From Acidovorax sp. (GTDB lineage Bacteria; Pseudomonadota; Gammaproteobacteria; Burkholderiales; Burkholderiaceae_C), in contig NZ_JAJTBB010000080.1 in the NCBI RefSeq assembly GCF_021287135.1, positions 1 through 64,000 on the forward strand: a stretch of DNA of 64,000 bases. The letters run 5' to 3'. The notes beneath the pieces were generated by a model. The model was not told the origin of the DNA, did not search any database, and was given only the letters and a program-made list of their open reading frames with translations. Below, one piece after another: positions 54,501-63,220 of the stretch (the stretch's first letter is position 1; every line of letters starts with the position of its first letter). A program made the position numbers and the translations under genes.

Positions 54501-56939
54501 ATGAACAGCAACAAGCATGGGATGACAGCCGCCTTCGCAGTCGGCATGGCGGTGGTGGCCTGGGTGGGGTGGGGGTTCTGGGGCTCCAGCCCGCTGGCGC
54601 TGGGCATGACGGTGGTGATCGCTGCTGCCTATGGCCTGGGCGGCGCGGAACTGCTGCGTTTTCGCGGCGCGACCGCGTCGCTGTCCGCCGCGCTGGCGGC
54701 GCTGCCGCAGCCACCAGCGGTTCTGGACGATCTGGAGGCCTGGCTGGACCGCCTGCCGGCCGCGCTGCGCGCGCCGGTGCGCCGGCGCATGGACGGCGAA
54801 CGCGCGGCCCTGCCCGGGCCGGCGCTGGCACCTTTTCTGGTGGGGCTGCTGGTCATGCTGGGCATGCTGGGCACGTTCCTGGGCATGGTGCTCACGTTCA
54901 AGGGCGCCGTGTTTGCGCTGGAGGCATCGTCCAGCCTGGAGTCCATTCGCGCTGCGCTGGCGGCGCCCATCAAGGGCCTGGGCCTGTCCTTTGGCACCTC
55001 GGTTGCGGGGGTGGCTGCCTCCGCCATGCTGGGACTGATGCTCGCGCTGGCCCGCCGCGAGCGGCTGGCCGCGCTGCAGTTGCTGGACGCGCGCACCGCC
55101 ACGGCGCTGCGCCCGTTCTCAGCGGCCCACCGCCGCGAGGCCATGTGGGAGGCCCTGCAGGCCCAGGCCCAGGCTATGCCCCGGATCGCCGAGCGCTTGC
55201 AGGGGCTGGCCGACGGGCTGGAGCACCGCCAGGCCCAGCTGGCCGGCGCGCTGCAGGAGCAGCAGCGGGCGTTTCACCAGGAGGCCACGGCGGCCTATAC
55301 CCAGTTGGCCGACGCCGTGGGCGCATCGCTGCGCGGCAGCCTGGACACCGCCGCCCGCACCGCGGGCGAGACCATCCGGCCCGTGGTGGAGCACGCCATG
55401 GCCAGCCTGACCCAGGAGGCCGAGCGTTCGCACCAGCGGCTGCGCGACGCCACCGATCGGCAGATGCAGGCCCTGTCGGCGCAGTGGGAATCCACCGCCC
55501 GCCAGGTGGCCGGCACCTGGACGGAGGCGGCGCTGCGCCACGTGCAGCAGCAGGACGAACAGGCGGTGCGCCTGGAGGCGGCGCTCCAGTCCATCACGCA
55601 GGCGGTGGAGCAGCGCACGCTGGCCGTGCTGGCCGCACAGCAGGACGCGCTCGGTCAGGTGCATTCGGCCCAGGCCGCTGCTGACCAGCAGCGGCTGGCG
55701 CTGTGGAGCCGTTCCGTGGACGACTTGGCAGGGCGGGTGGCCGCGCAATGGGAGCACGCGGGCACCCAGGCCGCCCAGCAGCACACGGCGCTGTGCCATG
55801 CGCTGGAGGGCGCGGCGGCGCAGCTGGACCAATCGCTGCGCACCGCCTCGCAGGCGCTGGAAGAGCGGACCGCGGCGGTGCTGGAGTCGCTGCACCAGGC
55901 GGCTGTGCAGTCGCAGGCGTCGCAGGCCGTGGCGGACCAGGAGCGCCTGGCCCACTGGCGCCAGTCGCTGGACGGCCTGGCCGACAGCCTGGCCACCCCG
56001 TGGCAGCGCGCCGCAGAACAGGCTGCGCAGCAGCAGCTTGCGGCCAGCCGTGCGCTGGAAGCCTCGGCCGCCCAGCTGGGCGAGCGCATGGCCACGCAGG
56101 TCCAGCAGGCCTTGGGCAGCGCGGCGCAGTTGATGGAGCAGTCGGACCGGCTGCTGCACCGCCGCACCGAGGCCGAGGCACGGTGGGTCGAGTCGCAGGC
56201 GCAGCGCATGGACGCGCTGGCCGGGGTGTGGCGAACGGAGCTGGCCGCGCTGCGGGACGCCGAAGCCGTGCGCGGGCAGGCGGCCGTGGACCGGCTGGAA
56301 GCGCTGCAGGGCGCGGTGGCGGGCCACCTGGCCACCCTGGGGGCCGCGCTGGAGGCCCCGCTCACGCGCCTGCTGCAGACGGCCTCGGACGTGCCCCAGG
56401 CCGCCGCGGAAGTGATTACCCAGCTGCGCGGCGAGATGGCGCACCTGAGCGAGCGCGACAACGCCGCCCTGACCGAGCGGGCCGCGATGATGGAGCAGCT
56501 GGGCACGCTGCTGCAGGCCGTGAGCGAGGCCACGGCCCAGCAGCGCGCGGCCATCGAGTCCCTGGTCGGGTCGGCCGCCTCCGTGCTGGAGAAGGCCGGG
56601 CAGGAATTCGCGCAGGCGCTGGGGGCGCAGGCGGGCAAGGTTGACGAGGTTTCGGCGCATGTCGCGGCCAGCGCGGTGGAGCTGTCCAGCCTGGGCGAAT
56701 CGTTCGGCCATGGCGTGGGGCTGTTCACGGCCAGCAGCGAGAAGTTGATGGAGAGCTTGCAGCGCATCGAGAGCGCCATCGGCCAGTCCCTGAGCCGCAG
56801 CGATGAGCAGCTGGCCTACTACGTGTCCCAGGCCCGCGAGGTCATCGACCTGAGCATTGCGTCGCAACAGGGCATTGTGGAAGACCTGCGCCGGCTCAAC
56901 GGCCAGATGGCCGCCTCGGTGCAAGGGGTGGCCGCGTGA
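54501..56939 (+). CDS. DUF802 protein: MotA/ExbB-like stator with long coiled tail
   Basis: An 812-residue membrane protein. Four hydrophobic segments lie at about 9-27, 31-49, 112-131 and 158-182. Segments 3 and 4 have the MotA/TolQ/ExbB signature: FLVGLLVMLGMLGTFLGMVL, then PIKGLGLSFGTSVAGVAASA. The remaining 630 residues are a helical cytoplasmic tail rich in Ala, Gln and Glu (repeated AAQQ, LEER-type stretches). This layout is like ZorA of Zorya defence. The next gene supplies a MotB/OmpA partner. It probably forms an ion-driven rotary or force-generating complex. Confidence 0.85.
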   Translation: MNSNKHGMTAAFAVGMAVVAWVGWGFWGSSPLALGMTVVIAAAYGLGGAELLRFRGATASLSAALAALPQPPAVLDDLEAWLDRLPAALRAPVRRRMDGERAALPGPALAPFLVGLLVMLGMLGTFLGMVLTFKGAVFALEASSSLESIRAALAAPIKGLGLSFGTSVAGVAASAMLGLMLALARRERLAALQLLDARTATALRPFSAAHRREAMWEALQAQAQAMPRIAERLQGLADGLEHRQAQLAGALQEQQRAFHQEATAAYTQLADAVGASLRGSLDTAARTAGETIRPVVEHAMASLTQEAERSHQRLRDATDRQMQALSAQWESTARQVAGTWTEAALRHVQQQDEQAVRLEAALQSITQAVEQRTLAVLAAQQDALGQVHSAQAAADQQRLALWSRSVDDLAGRVAAQWEHAGTQAAQQHTALCHALEGAAAQLDQSLRTASQALEERTAAVLESLHQAAVQSQASQAVADQERLAHWRQSLDGLADSLATPWQRAAEQAAQQQLAASRALEASAAQLGERMATQVQQALGSAAQLMEQSDRLLHRRTEAEARWVESQAQRMDALAGVWRTELAALRDAEAVRGQAAVDRLEALQGAVAGHLATLGAALEAPLTRLLQTASDVPQAAAEVITQLRGEMAHLSERDNAALTERAAMMEQLGTLLQAVSEATAQQRAAIESLVGSAASVLEKAGQEFAQALGAQAGKVDEVSAHVAASAVELSSLGESFGHGVGLFTASSEKLMESLQRIESAIGQSLSRSDEQLAYYVSQAREVIDLSIASQQGIVEDLRRLNGQMAASVQGVAA

Positions 56940-57595
56940 CGGGCCTGGACGAACCGCTGGACGAGAGCGCCGGCGCCACCGCGCCCGTATGGGCCGTGTT
57001 TGGCGACCTGATGGCCGGCCTGCTGGGCGCCTTTGTGCTGATCCTGGTGGGGGTGCTGGTGGTGCAGATCGATCTGGTGGCCAGCCTCAAGCAGGAAGTG
57101 GAAAAGCGCCAGCTCGAGGAAAAGCGCCGCATGGCTCTGGAAAAAGCGCTTGCCATTCCACTCGCCAGCGGGCGCGTGACGGTGAACGAGGGCCGCATCG
57201 GCATCAGCGGCAGCGTGCTGTTTGCTCCCGGCTCTGCCGAGCTGCGGGCCGAGGGCCGCCAGCTGCTGCGCAGCCTGGTGCAGCCGCTGCGCGTGTACCT
57301 GCGCGAGCGCGACGAGATGCTCATGGTCAGCGGCTTCACGGACAACACCGCGCTGGTGCAAGGGCGCCACCAGCGGTTTGCCGACAACCTTGAGCTCTCG
57401 GCCCAGCGCGCGCTCACAGTGACGCGCGCCCTGGTGGAAGAAGACATGCCCTCGTCGCAGGTGTTTGCCGCCGCCTTTGGCGCCGAGCAGCCCGTGGCCG
57501 ACAACGCCGACGAAAAGGGGCGGGCGCAGAACCGCCGGGTGGAAATGGCCCCGGTGCCCCGGGCCGCCAAAGTGTCCCCGCCGCGTGATGAGTGA
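56936..57595 (+). CDS. OmpA/MotB-like protein partner of the DUF802 stator
   Basis: A 219-residue protein starting at GTG inside the stop of the DUF802 gene. One membrane segment (WAVFGDLMAGLLGAFVLILV) carries the Asp24 expected to conduct protons or sodium in MotB/ExbD/ZorB. After a short linker comes an OmpA peptidoglycan-binding domain at about 90-205: LFAPGSAELRAEGRQLLRSL, SGFTDNTALVQG, LSAQRALTVTRALV and NRRVEM. It should anchor the complex to the cell wall. Confidence 0.9.
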   Translation: MTGLDEPLDESAGATAPVWAVFGDLMAGLLGAFVLILVGVLVVQIDLVASLKQEVEKRQLEEKRRMALEKALAIPLASGRVTVNEGRIGISGSVLFAPGSAELRAEGRQLLRSLVQPLRVYLRERDEMLMVSGFTDNTALVQGRHQRFADNLELSAQRALTVTRALVEEDMPSSQVFAAAFGAEQPVADNADEKGRAQNRRVEMAPVPRAAKVSPPRDE

Positions 57596-58178
57596 GCCAA
57601 CCCTGGAGTCCCTGCGCGCCGCGGGCGCCCAGCACTGCGATCCCGTGCGCTTTCGCTACCTGGAGGTGCTGGCCGCCCGGCTGCCGGGCCAGCCGCCCGC
57701 CGTGCAGCAGGTGCTGGCGGCGCGGCTGCAGGCGGCCGTGGAGGACTATGCGCGGCGCGCGCAGTCCACTCCCGCCCGACAGCCGCCGCAAGCGCTGCCG
57801 GGGGCATCGCCGTCCCCGCTGGCGCTGCTGAACCATGCGCTGCAGGCCCGCGCGCAGGCGGATGCCGATCCGGCGCTGGGAGAGGATGCCGACACCCCGG
57901 CCGAGCTGCCCAGCGTGCGCCGCTTCGGCGAGGTCTGGGCCAAGATTGCCGCGGAGCAGCAGGTGGACCGGGCTTTCACGCGCGGCCCCGAGAACGCCGG
58001 CCCGCTCAACCCCCATCGGCTCATGCTGCGCTCGCTGGCGCTGATGCGCACGCTCTCGCCCGACTATCTGCGGCACTTCGTGGCGCAGGTGGACAGCTTG
58101 CTGTGGCTGGAGCAGGCATCTGCGCGGCCGGTGCGGGCGCCGGCCCGATCGGGGCGGGGCGCGCGCACCAAGTCCTGA
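57588..58178 (+). CDS. DUF2894-family protein, last gene of the motor-like cluster
   Basis: A 196-residue soluble protein overlapping the OmpA-like gene by 8 bp. It begins LESLRAAGAQHCDPVRFRYL, with PLALLNHALQARAQADAD and RFGEVWAKIAAEQQVDRAF. A C-terminal segment has LNPHRLMLRSLALMRTLSPD and YLRHFVAQVDSLLWLEQA, then a basic tail. This matches DUF2894. No catalytic motif is visible. The consistent gene order suggests it binds the tail or a target of the complex. Confidence 0.87.
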   Translation: MSEPTLESLRAAGAQHCDPVRFRYLEVLAARLPGQPPAVQQVLAARLQAAVEDYARRAQSTPARQPPQALPGASPSPLALLNHALQARAQADADPALGEDADTPAELPSVRRFGEVWAKIAAEQQVDRAFTRGPENAGPLNPHRLMLRSLALMRTLSPDYLRHFVAQVDSLLWLEQASARPVRAPARSGRGARTKS

Positions 58179-58267
58179 CGCGAGTCGGCCGCGCGGGCCG
58201 TGCGGGGCCGCCTGGGCGGCGCGGTGGCATGATGGCCGCTCCCGCGTTCTGAGGAAGCCCGTTCCCC

Positions 58268-58738
58268 ATGCCCCCGTCCCTTGTGCAGTCCCCGCAGTAC
58301 CGCATCGGCGACGTGGCGCGCCAGGCGGGCGTGTCTGCGGCCAACATCCGGTATTACGAAAAGGAAGGCCTGTTGACCCCCGCCGCGCGGGAGGACAACA
58401 GCTACCGGCTGTACAGCGCCGACGATGTGCACCGCCTGCGGTTCATCCGCCTGTGCCGTGCCATGGACATGTCCCTGGCCGAGGTGCGCACGCTGCTGGA
58501 GCTGGACTGGAGCCGCAAGGCCGACTGCGAGGCTGCACGCGTCACGCTGGACGAGCACTTGCAGCACGTGCGCAGCCGCCTGGCCGAGCTGCACAGCCTG
58601 GAAGCCGACCTGCTGGCGCTGCGCAACCGGTGCGATGGCACGGACGCCCATTGCCGCATCATCGAGGCGCTGCACGCGCGGGCCGATGCGCAGCCGCTCA
58701 CGGCACCCGCGGGCAGCGCCGGCAAGCGCCATGTGTGA
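58268..58738 (+). CDS. cadR: CadR/PbrR-type MerR-family regulator
   Basis: A 156-residue MerR activator that responds to Cd(II)/Pb(II). The N-terminus has YRIGDVARQAGVSAANIRYY and the long dimerisation helix. The three cysteines at residues 87, 122 and 129 have the same spacing as Cys77/112/119 of CadR. Typical target genes (cadA or pbrA) and the MerR-type 19/20-bp spaced promoter are not nearby, so its regulon is elsewhere or it is an orphan. Confidence 0.9.
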   Translation: MPPSLVQSPQYRIGDVARQAGVSAANIRYYEKEGLLTPAAREDNSYRLYSADDVHRLRFIRLCRAMDMSLAEVRTLLELDWSRKADCEAARVTLDEHLQHVRSRLAELHSLEADLLALRNRCDGTDAHCRIIEALHARADAQPLTAPAGSAGKRHV

Positions 58739-58789
58739 GTTGTGCCGGTCGCGCGCAGCGCCGGTTGTGAGCAGCTGTTTCCCTGGGGT

Positions 58790-58850
58790 GCTTTTTGCTA
58801 TAAATACAATAGCTGCTTGCGCTTTATTTTAGGGCGCTAGAGGCCAAAAA
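58790..58850 (+). repeat. Dispersed hairpin repeat, copy 9
   Basis: TTTTTGCTATAAATACAATAG, CTGCTTGCGCTTTATTTTAG, GGCGCTAGAGGCCAAAAACG. The order of blocks is canonical. It lies between the CadR-type gene and the MlaE-like gene. Confidence 0.75.
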
Positions 58851-58916
58851 CGCTTGAATTCTGCGAAGCCGGCTTGCCCCTTCGGCCGGCCGGGAGGGCG
58901 CCGCTATGATGCGGCC

Positions 58917-59717
58917 ATGGCCCCCTCCCTCCCCGGTCTCTTCCTGCCCGAACGGTTGTGGCGCACCGCGCGGCGCTGGGCGATCGCGTGGTGGCGCATC
59001 CTGTACCTGGGCGCGGTGGTGCTGGTGCTCGTGCTGTCGCCGTCCAGCTACGGCAAGGGCACCCGCAGGGCGCTGGCGCGCCACATCTATCTCGACACGG
59101 CGCCGGTGCTGGTGGGCTTCACGGTGCTGGCCGCGTTGATCAGCCTGGTCATCACCCGCATCGTGGTGGTCACGGCACTGAGCTACGGGCTGTCGCGCTA
59201 TGCGCTGGAGATGGTGATCCGCGTGCTGGTGCTGGAGCTGATCCCCCTCACGGCGGCGCTGTTCGTGGCCATGCGCTGCACCATCCCCAACGGCACGCAG
59301 ATCACGCGGCTGCGCGATGGCGGCCGGTTCTCGGCGCTGCGCCGCCAGGGGGCCGACCCCGTGCGCATGGAACTGCTGCCCCGCGTGGTGGCCGGCGTGT
59401 TTGCCTGCATCACCCTGGCGGCCCTCAGCTGCGTGGTGGCGCTGGTGCTGGTGTACGTGGGCGTCTATGGATTCAACCTCGCGGGCCTGCCCAGCTACAC
59501 CCGCATGTTCGGCCAGGTGTTCTCGCCCGGCGTGACGCTGGTGTTCGTGCTCAAGACCGTGTTCTTCAGCCTGGCCGTGGCGTTGATCCCCATGGCTGCA
59601 GGCCTGTACGACGCGGGCGACCGCACCCAGCCCGATTCCGAGCTGGGCGGCCTGGCCCGCATGTTTGCCGTGCTGCTGATGATCGAGATCGCCTCGCTCA
59701 TGGGCAACTATTACTGA
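58917..59717 (+). CDS. MlaE-family ABC transporter permease
   Basis: A 266-residue inner-membrane permease of the Mla phospholipid or Ttg-type transport family. Five to six hydrophobic helices are visible, with family-type segments LELIPLTAALFVAMRC, LRRQGADPVRMELLPRVVAG and VFSPGVTLVFVLKTVFFS. It is followed by an MCE-domain protein and a lipoprotein, so it handles lipids between the membranes. The ATPase (MlaF) is not adjacent. Confidence 0.87.
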   Translation: MAPSLPGLFLPERLWRTARRWAIAWWRILYLGAVVLVLVLSPSSYGKGTRRALARHIYLDTAPVLVGFTVLAALISLVITRIVVVTALSYGLSRYALEMVIRVLVLELIPLTAALFVAMRCTIPNGTQITRLRDGGRFSALRRQGADPVRMELLPRVVAGVFACITLAALSCVVALVLVYVGVYGFNLAGLPSYTRMFGQVFSPGVTLVFVLKTVFFSLAVALIPMAAGLYDAGDRTQPDSELGGLARMFAVLLMIEIASLMGNYY

Positions 59718-59787
59718 CCCGCACGGCCGCTTGCCTTTTCCATTGCTTGTCCGCCCCCATCCTCCCCGCGATCACGCCACGGCACCC

Positions 59788-60810
59788 ATGAACGACGACG
59801 AGAAGCCTCCCCGCCCGCACACCACCCCGCCGCCTGCGGCCGAGGTACCGCCTGTCGAGGTCCTGCGCCCGGTGGCGTATCTGGAGGTCAAGGCGGCGGC
59901 GCTGCTGCTGTTCACGCTGGCGCTTATCGTGGGCTCCGGCCTGTACCTGCTGTATGCGCGTGGCGCGTTCGAGCCGACGCAAACGCTGGTGCTCACGGCC
60001 GAAGACTCCGAAGGCGTGGTGGTCGGCATGGACATGACCTTCTCCGGCTTTCCCATCGGGCGCGTGCGGCGCATCGAGCTGGCCGCCTCGGGCAACGCCC
60101 GCATCATCGTGGACGTGCCGCGCAAGGATGCGCACTGGCTGCGGGAGTCCAGCGTGTTCACGCTGGTGCGCGGAATCGTGGGGGGGACCAACATCCGGGC
60201 CTATTCCGGCATGCTCAATGACCCGCCGCTGCCCGATGGCGCCGAGCGCACGGTGCTGCGCGGCGACGCCACCGCCGAGATTCCCCAGCTCATGGCGTCC
60301 GCCCGCGAGTTGCTGGCCAACCTCAACGCCCTGACCGCGCAGGACGCCGCCCTGGGCGGCAGCCTGGCGAACGTGCGCGCGCTCACGGAACGCCTCAACG
60401 GCCCCGGCGGTGCGCTCGGGGTGTTGATGGGCAATGAGGCCGATGCCCGCAAGATCGTGGCGACCCTGGAGCGCACCAATGCCCTGTTGGCGCGCCTGGA
60501 CGGCATGGCGGCGCGGGCCGACCGCCAGGTGTTCGGCGCCGAGGGCAGCAAGGATGCGCTGGTGCCGGAGGTGCGCGCGGCCGTGGGGCAGCTCAACGGC
60601 TTGCTGGCCGACACGCGCACCAGCCTGCGCAAGGTCGACGCCGTGCTGGCCGAAGCCCAGGCCATCGGCGCCAACGCCCGCGAGGCCACCACCGACCTGG
60701 GCGCCTTGCGCGCCGAGGTCGAGAGCAACCTGCGCAAGGTGGAAAGCCTGGTGAACGAGATCAACCGCAAATGGCCCTTTGCGCGGGACACGGAACTCAA
60801 ACTGCCATGA
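59788..60810 (+). CDS. MlaD/MCE-domain substrate-binding protein
   Basis: A 340-residue membrane-anchored protein. One transmembrane segment (AALLLFTLALIVGSGLYLLY) is followed by an MCE domain at about 68-140: GVVVGMDMTFSGFPIGRVRR, ARIIVDVPRKD. The last 170 residues are helical (LNALTAQDAALGGSLANVRA, LGALRAEVESNLRKVESLV), likely forming a tube in the periplasm. It should bind the lipid that the permease moves. It overlaps the lipoprotein gene by ATGA. Confidence 0.9.
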   Translation: MNDDEKPPRPHTTPPPAAEVPPVEVLRPVAYLEVKAAALLLFTLALIVGSGLYLLYARGAFEPTQTLVLTAEDSEGVVVGMDMTFSGFPIGRVRRIELAASGNARIIVDVPRKDAHWLRESSVFTLVRGIVGGTNIRAYSGMLNDPPLPDGAERTVLRGDATAEIPQLMASARELLANLNALTAQDAALGGSLANVRALTERLNGPGGALGVLMGNEADARKIVATLERTNALLARLDGMAARADRQVFGAEGSKDALVPEVRAAVGQLNGLLADTRTSLRKVDAVLAEAQAIGANAREATTDLGALRAEVESNLRKVESLVNEINRKWPFARDTELKLP

Positions 60811-61538
60811 AGATCCCCGCCGTTGACCCATCCCGCGCGCCCGTGGCGCGCCGCCTGGCCGCCTGCCCGGGGCGCGCCGCACTCGCCTTGGCCGCGGCCC
60901 TGGCGGCCACCACGCTCTTGCCGGCATGCTCCAGCGGCCCGCGCGTTCCCGACTGGCAGATGAATGCCCAGGGCGCTGCGCAAAAGGCCCTGGAGGCGCA
61001 ACTGTCCGGCAACACCCGGGTGGAGCGGCTGGAGTGGGACCGTGCCCGCGCCGAGGTCGCCCGCACCGGCCGCCCCGACCTGATGGCCCGCCTGGAGCTG
61101 ATGCGTTGCGCGGCACAGGCCGCGAGCCTGGAGCCGCCGGGCTGCGAGCGGTTCGAACCGCTGCGCGCCGACGCAGCGACCGGGGAGCGGGCCTACGCCG
61201 ATTACCTCGCCGGCCGGCCCCTCGCGCCGGAGCAGGCGGCGCTGCTGCCGCAGGCGCAGCGCAAAGTCGTTGCGGCGGGGGGCGCGGCCTTGCCGTCCGT
61301 AGAAGATCCGCTGTCGCGCCTGGTGGCGGCGTCGGTGCTGCTGCAATCCGGCCGGGCCACGCCGGAGGTGCTGGCGGTGGCCGCGGAGACCGCCTCTGCC
61401 CAAGGGTGGCGCAGGCCCTTGATCGCCTGGCTCACGCTTCAGGCGCGCAGGGCCGAGTCCGCGGGGGATGCACAGGCGGCCGCGACGCTGCGCCGGCGCC
61501 TGGACCTGGTGGAGCAGGGCGGCGCACCGTCCCGTTGA
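60807..61538 (+). CDS. Lipoprotein of the Mla-like locus
   Basis: A 243-residue lipoprotein. The lipobox LLPAC follows a hydrophobic signal (ALALAAALAATTLLPACSSG). The mature part is helical, with GAAQKALEAQLSGNTRVERL and ALLPQAQRKVVAAGGAALPS. I do not recognise a named family. It starts within the stop of the MCE gene, so it should be the outer-membrane or periplasmic partner of the MlaE/MlaD pair. Confidence 0.75.
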   Translation: MKIPAVDPSRAPVARRLAACPGRAALALAAALAATTLLPACSSGPRVPDWQMNAQGAAQKALEAQLSGNTRVERLEWDRARAEVARTGRPDLMARLELMRCAAQAASLEPPGCERFEPLRADAATGERAYADYLAGRPLAPEQAALLPQAQRKVVAAGGAALPSVEDPLSRLVAASVLLQSGRATPEVLAVAAETASAQGWRRPLIAWLTLQARRAESAGDAQAAATLRRRLDLVEQGGAPSR

Positions 61539-61574
61539 TGGCCCCCCGCCCGCACGGCGGGACCAACGGCCAGT

Positions 61575-61934
61575 TCAGCGCAAGCGGGCTTGCAGCTGGG
61601 TTTCGATGTGATCGCGCTCGGTAGCGAACTGCTGTGCGCTGATCTCATGCGCTTCAAACTTGCGTGCGGTGGACAGCAGCAGCACGGTGTTTTCCAGTCG
61701 CGTGTCCTGCTGCAGCGACGGCGGCAGGGCGGTCAGGCGGTCAAAGCTCTGCTTGTACAGCTCGCTCCAGCTCAGGAGCCCCGCCTCGGCCTCCGCCCGG
61801 GCGTTGTCGTGCCACCGGGCAAATTCTTCAAGGGTGCCGTCCCGCGGGTGGGCGCAGCCGCTGAGCGCGCCTGCCAGTGCCGCCGCCCACAGGAAAGAAG
61901 AGAAGTGTGCAGGAATGCGAATACGTGGGATCAC
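61575..61934 (-). CDS. Small hypothetical lipoprotein
   Basis: A 119-residue protein with a lipobox (ALAGALSGC, Cys near residue 27). The mature part is charged and helical (GTLEEFARWHDNARAEAEAG, ISAQQFATERDHIETQLQAR). Function unknown. It faces the Mla-like genes convergently. Confidence 0.68.
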   Translation of the reverse strand: MIPRIRIPAHFSSFLWAAALAGALSGCAHPRDGTLEEFARWHDNARAEAEAGLLSWSELYKQSFDRLTALPPSLQQDTRLENTVLLLSTARKFEAHEISAQQFATERDHIETQLQARLR

Positions 61935-62085
61935 GGTCGTCCTCCATTCTTTGTGCGCCGCACCGCCTTGTGCGCGGCGCTGAATGGTACTGCGATGCTA
62001 TGCTTTTTGCTACAGCCCGCTGCGCAGCGGTGCGCTGGAGCGAGTCGGCGATCCCGCGGTGCCTTCCGGGCCTCTGCAGCCAGGG

Positions 62086-62268
62086 TCATTCAAACAGGCC
62101 CGCTGTGAGCATCTGGTCGAGCCCGCTCGGCAGCAGGGGCATGGAGTCCACCGACTGCACGGCCACGTCGGGCATCAGCAACGATGCGGCGGCCAGCACT
62201 GCAAGCACAACCGTGCCGGCAAACGCCGCAAGGGCGCGGGTTCCGGGAGTCGAGGGTGGGCGCTTCAT
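62086..62268 (-). CDS. Small membrane or exported protein
   Basis: A 60-residue protein with one hydrophobic segment (LAAFAGTVVLAVLAAASLLM). AAAGGAA lies about 6 nt before the ATG. The rest (DVAVQSVDSMPLLPSGLDQM) is not recognised. Confidence 0.55.
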   Translation of the reverse strand: MKRPPSTPGTRALAAFAGTVVLAVLAAASLLMPDVAVQSVDSMPLLPSGLDQMLTAGLFE

Positions 62269-62440
62269 GGTGGATTCCTTTGTTCGGAGGGCAGGGGCCC
62301 CAATGACCCCCAAACCAGCCGCAATGGCCAGTGAAAAAGATTTCACCAAACGGGGTGTGCAGCGTCTGTCAGACAAAGGCGACAGGCAACCTCCGGCGCT
62401 CTCCCGCAAGCCCTGGCAGGCCCCCCGCGGCCCGCGGCCT

Positions 62441-62767
62441 TCAGGAATCGAGCGTGGTCTTGCCCGTGTCGCGCTCCAGCCGGTAGCTGCCATCGGAGGC
62501 GGGCCAATCCGACCTGCCGACGGCCGAGGCCAGCACAGCAGGGCCGAAATGGAAGTCGTGGTGGGGATAGGCCTTCACCAGCGCTGCGCGCCCTTGGGCC
62601 GAAATCGCAAGTACCTCCGCGGTCTGCTCTGCGGCGCCCACTTCGGGAAGCCGGGCCTCCACCAACTGCGCTGCCGCAATGACGCGGAGCTTGTCGATGT
62701 CACAAGGTTTGTCGATGGTGACGGGCAGAGGGCTCTGGGCGAGGCTGAAGAGTAGCTCCATGGGCAT
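62441..62767 (-). CDS. Hypothetical protein, conserved-looking
   Basis: A 108-residue cytosolic protein of unknown function: FSLAQSPLPVTIDKPCDIDK, LRVIAAAQLVEARLPEVGAA and HDFHFGPAVLASAVGRSDWP. AGGAG lies 9 nt before the ATG and a good promoter is placed upstream, so expression is likely. Confidence 0.65.
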   Translation of the reverse strand: MPMELLFSLAQSPLPVTIDKPCDIDKLRVIAAAQLVEARLPEVGAAEQTAEVLAISAQGRAALVKAYPHHDFHFGPAVLASAVGRSDWPASDGSYRLERDTGKTTLDS

Positions 62768-62799
62768 TGCGGGCGCTCCTGAAGGACGGGCGTGTGCAA

Positions 62800-62828
62800 T
62801 TTTTATCCAGGTGGCAAAACGGTGACAA
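62800..62828 (-). promoter_or_regulatory. Sigma-70 promoter for the 108-residue hypothetical protein
   Basis: On the minus strand TTGTCA (62823-62828) and TAAAAA (62800-62805) are 17 bp apart, about 33 bp before the ATG. Confidence 0.55.
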
Positions 62829-63020
62829 CAAGCCGAACGAATGGCAACAAATTGATGTGTTTTGTCGCATTTGCGCGGACCGCAACGGGACCGCGCCGGG
62901 CGCTGTCGGAGAGCTGGCGATTTGTCCTACAGCAGAGCCGTGCACGGTTCGCTACGTTGGAGTGCGTTGCAGGCGCGCGACGATTCTCTCAGCGCATTCC
63001 TCGAGCCCAAGGAGTAGAAC

Positions 63021-63200
63021 ATGAGCGACAACAAGGCCGAAACGGCCCACGACCGGAATTTCATCAACCTGAGCGAGCCCTACGAGGTGCGCGACTGGAC
63101 CAACAGCCTGGGCGTGACCGAAACCCAGTTGCGCGAGGCGGTGGCGGCCGTGGGGTCGTCGGCGGACAAGGTGCGCCAGTACCTGGCCGCCCAGCAGTGA
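63021..63200 (+). CDS. DUF3606-family small protein
   Basis: A 59-residue protein with AAGGAG 6 nt before the ATG. INLSEPYEVRDWTNSLGVTE, TQLREAVAAVGSSADKVRQY matches DUF3606. Function is unknown. It lies 20 bp upstream of ku and probably shares its transcript. Confidence 0.87.
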   Translation: MSDNKAETAHDRNFINLSEPYEVRDWTNSLGVTETQLREAVAAVGSSADKVRQYLAAQQ

Positions 63201-63220
63201 CGTTTGCAGAGGACCCCGCC

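Noticed and set aside
53660-58178. Calling the cluster a true Zorya system or flagellar motor
   Set aside because: The effector genes of Zorya (zorC/zorD/zorE) and all flagellar genes are absent; only the motor-like design is shared.
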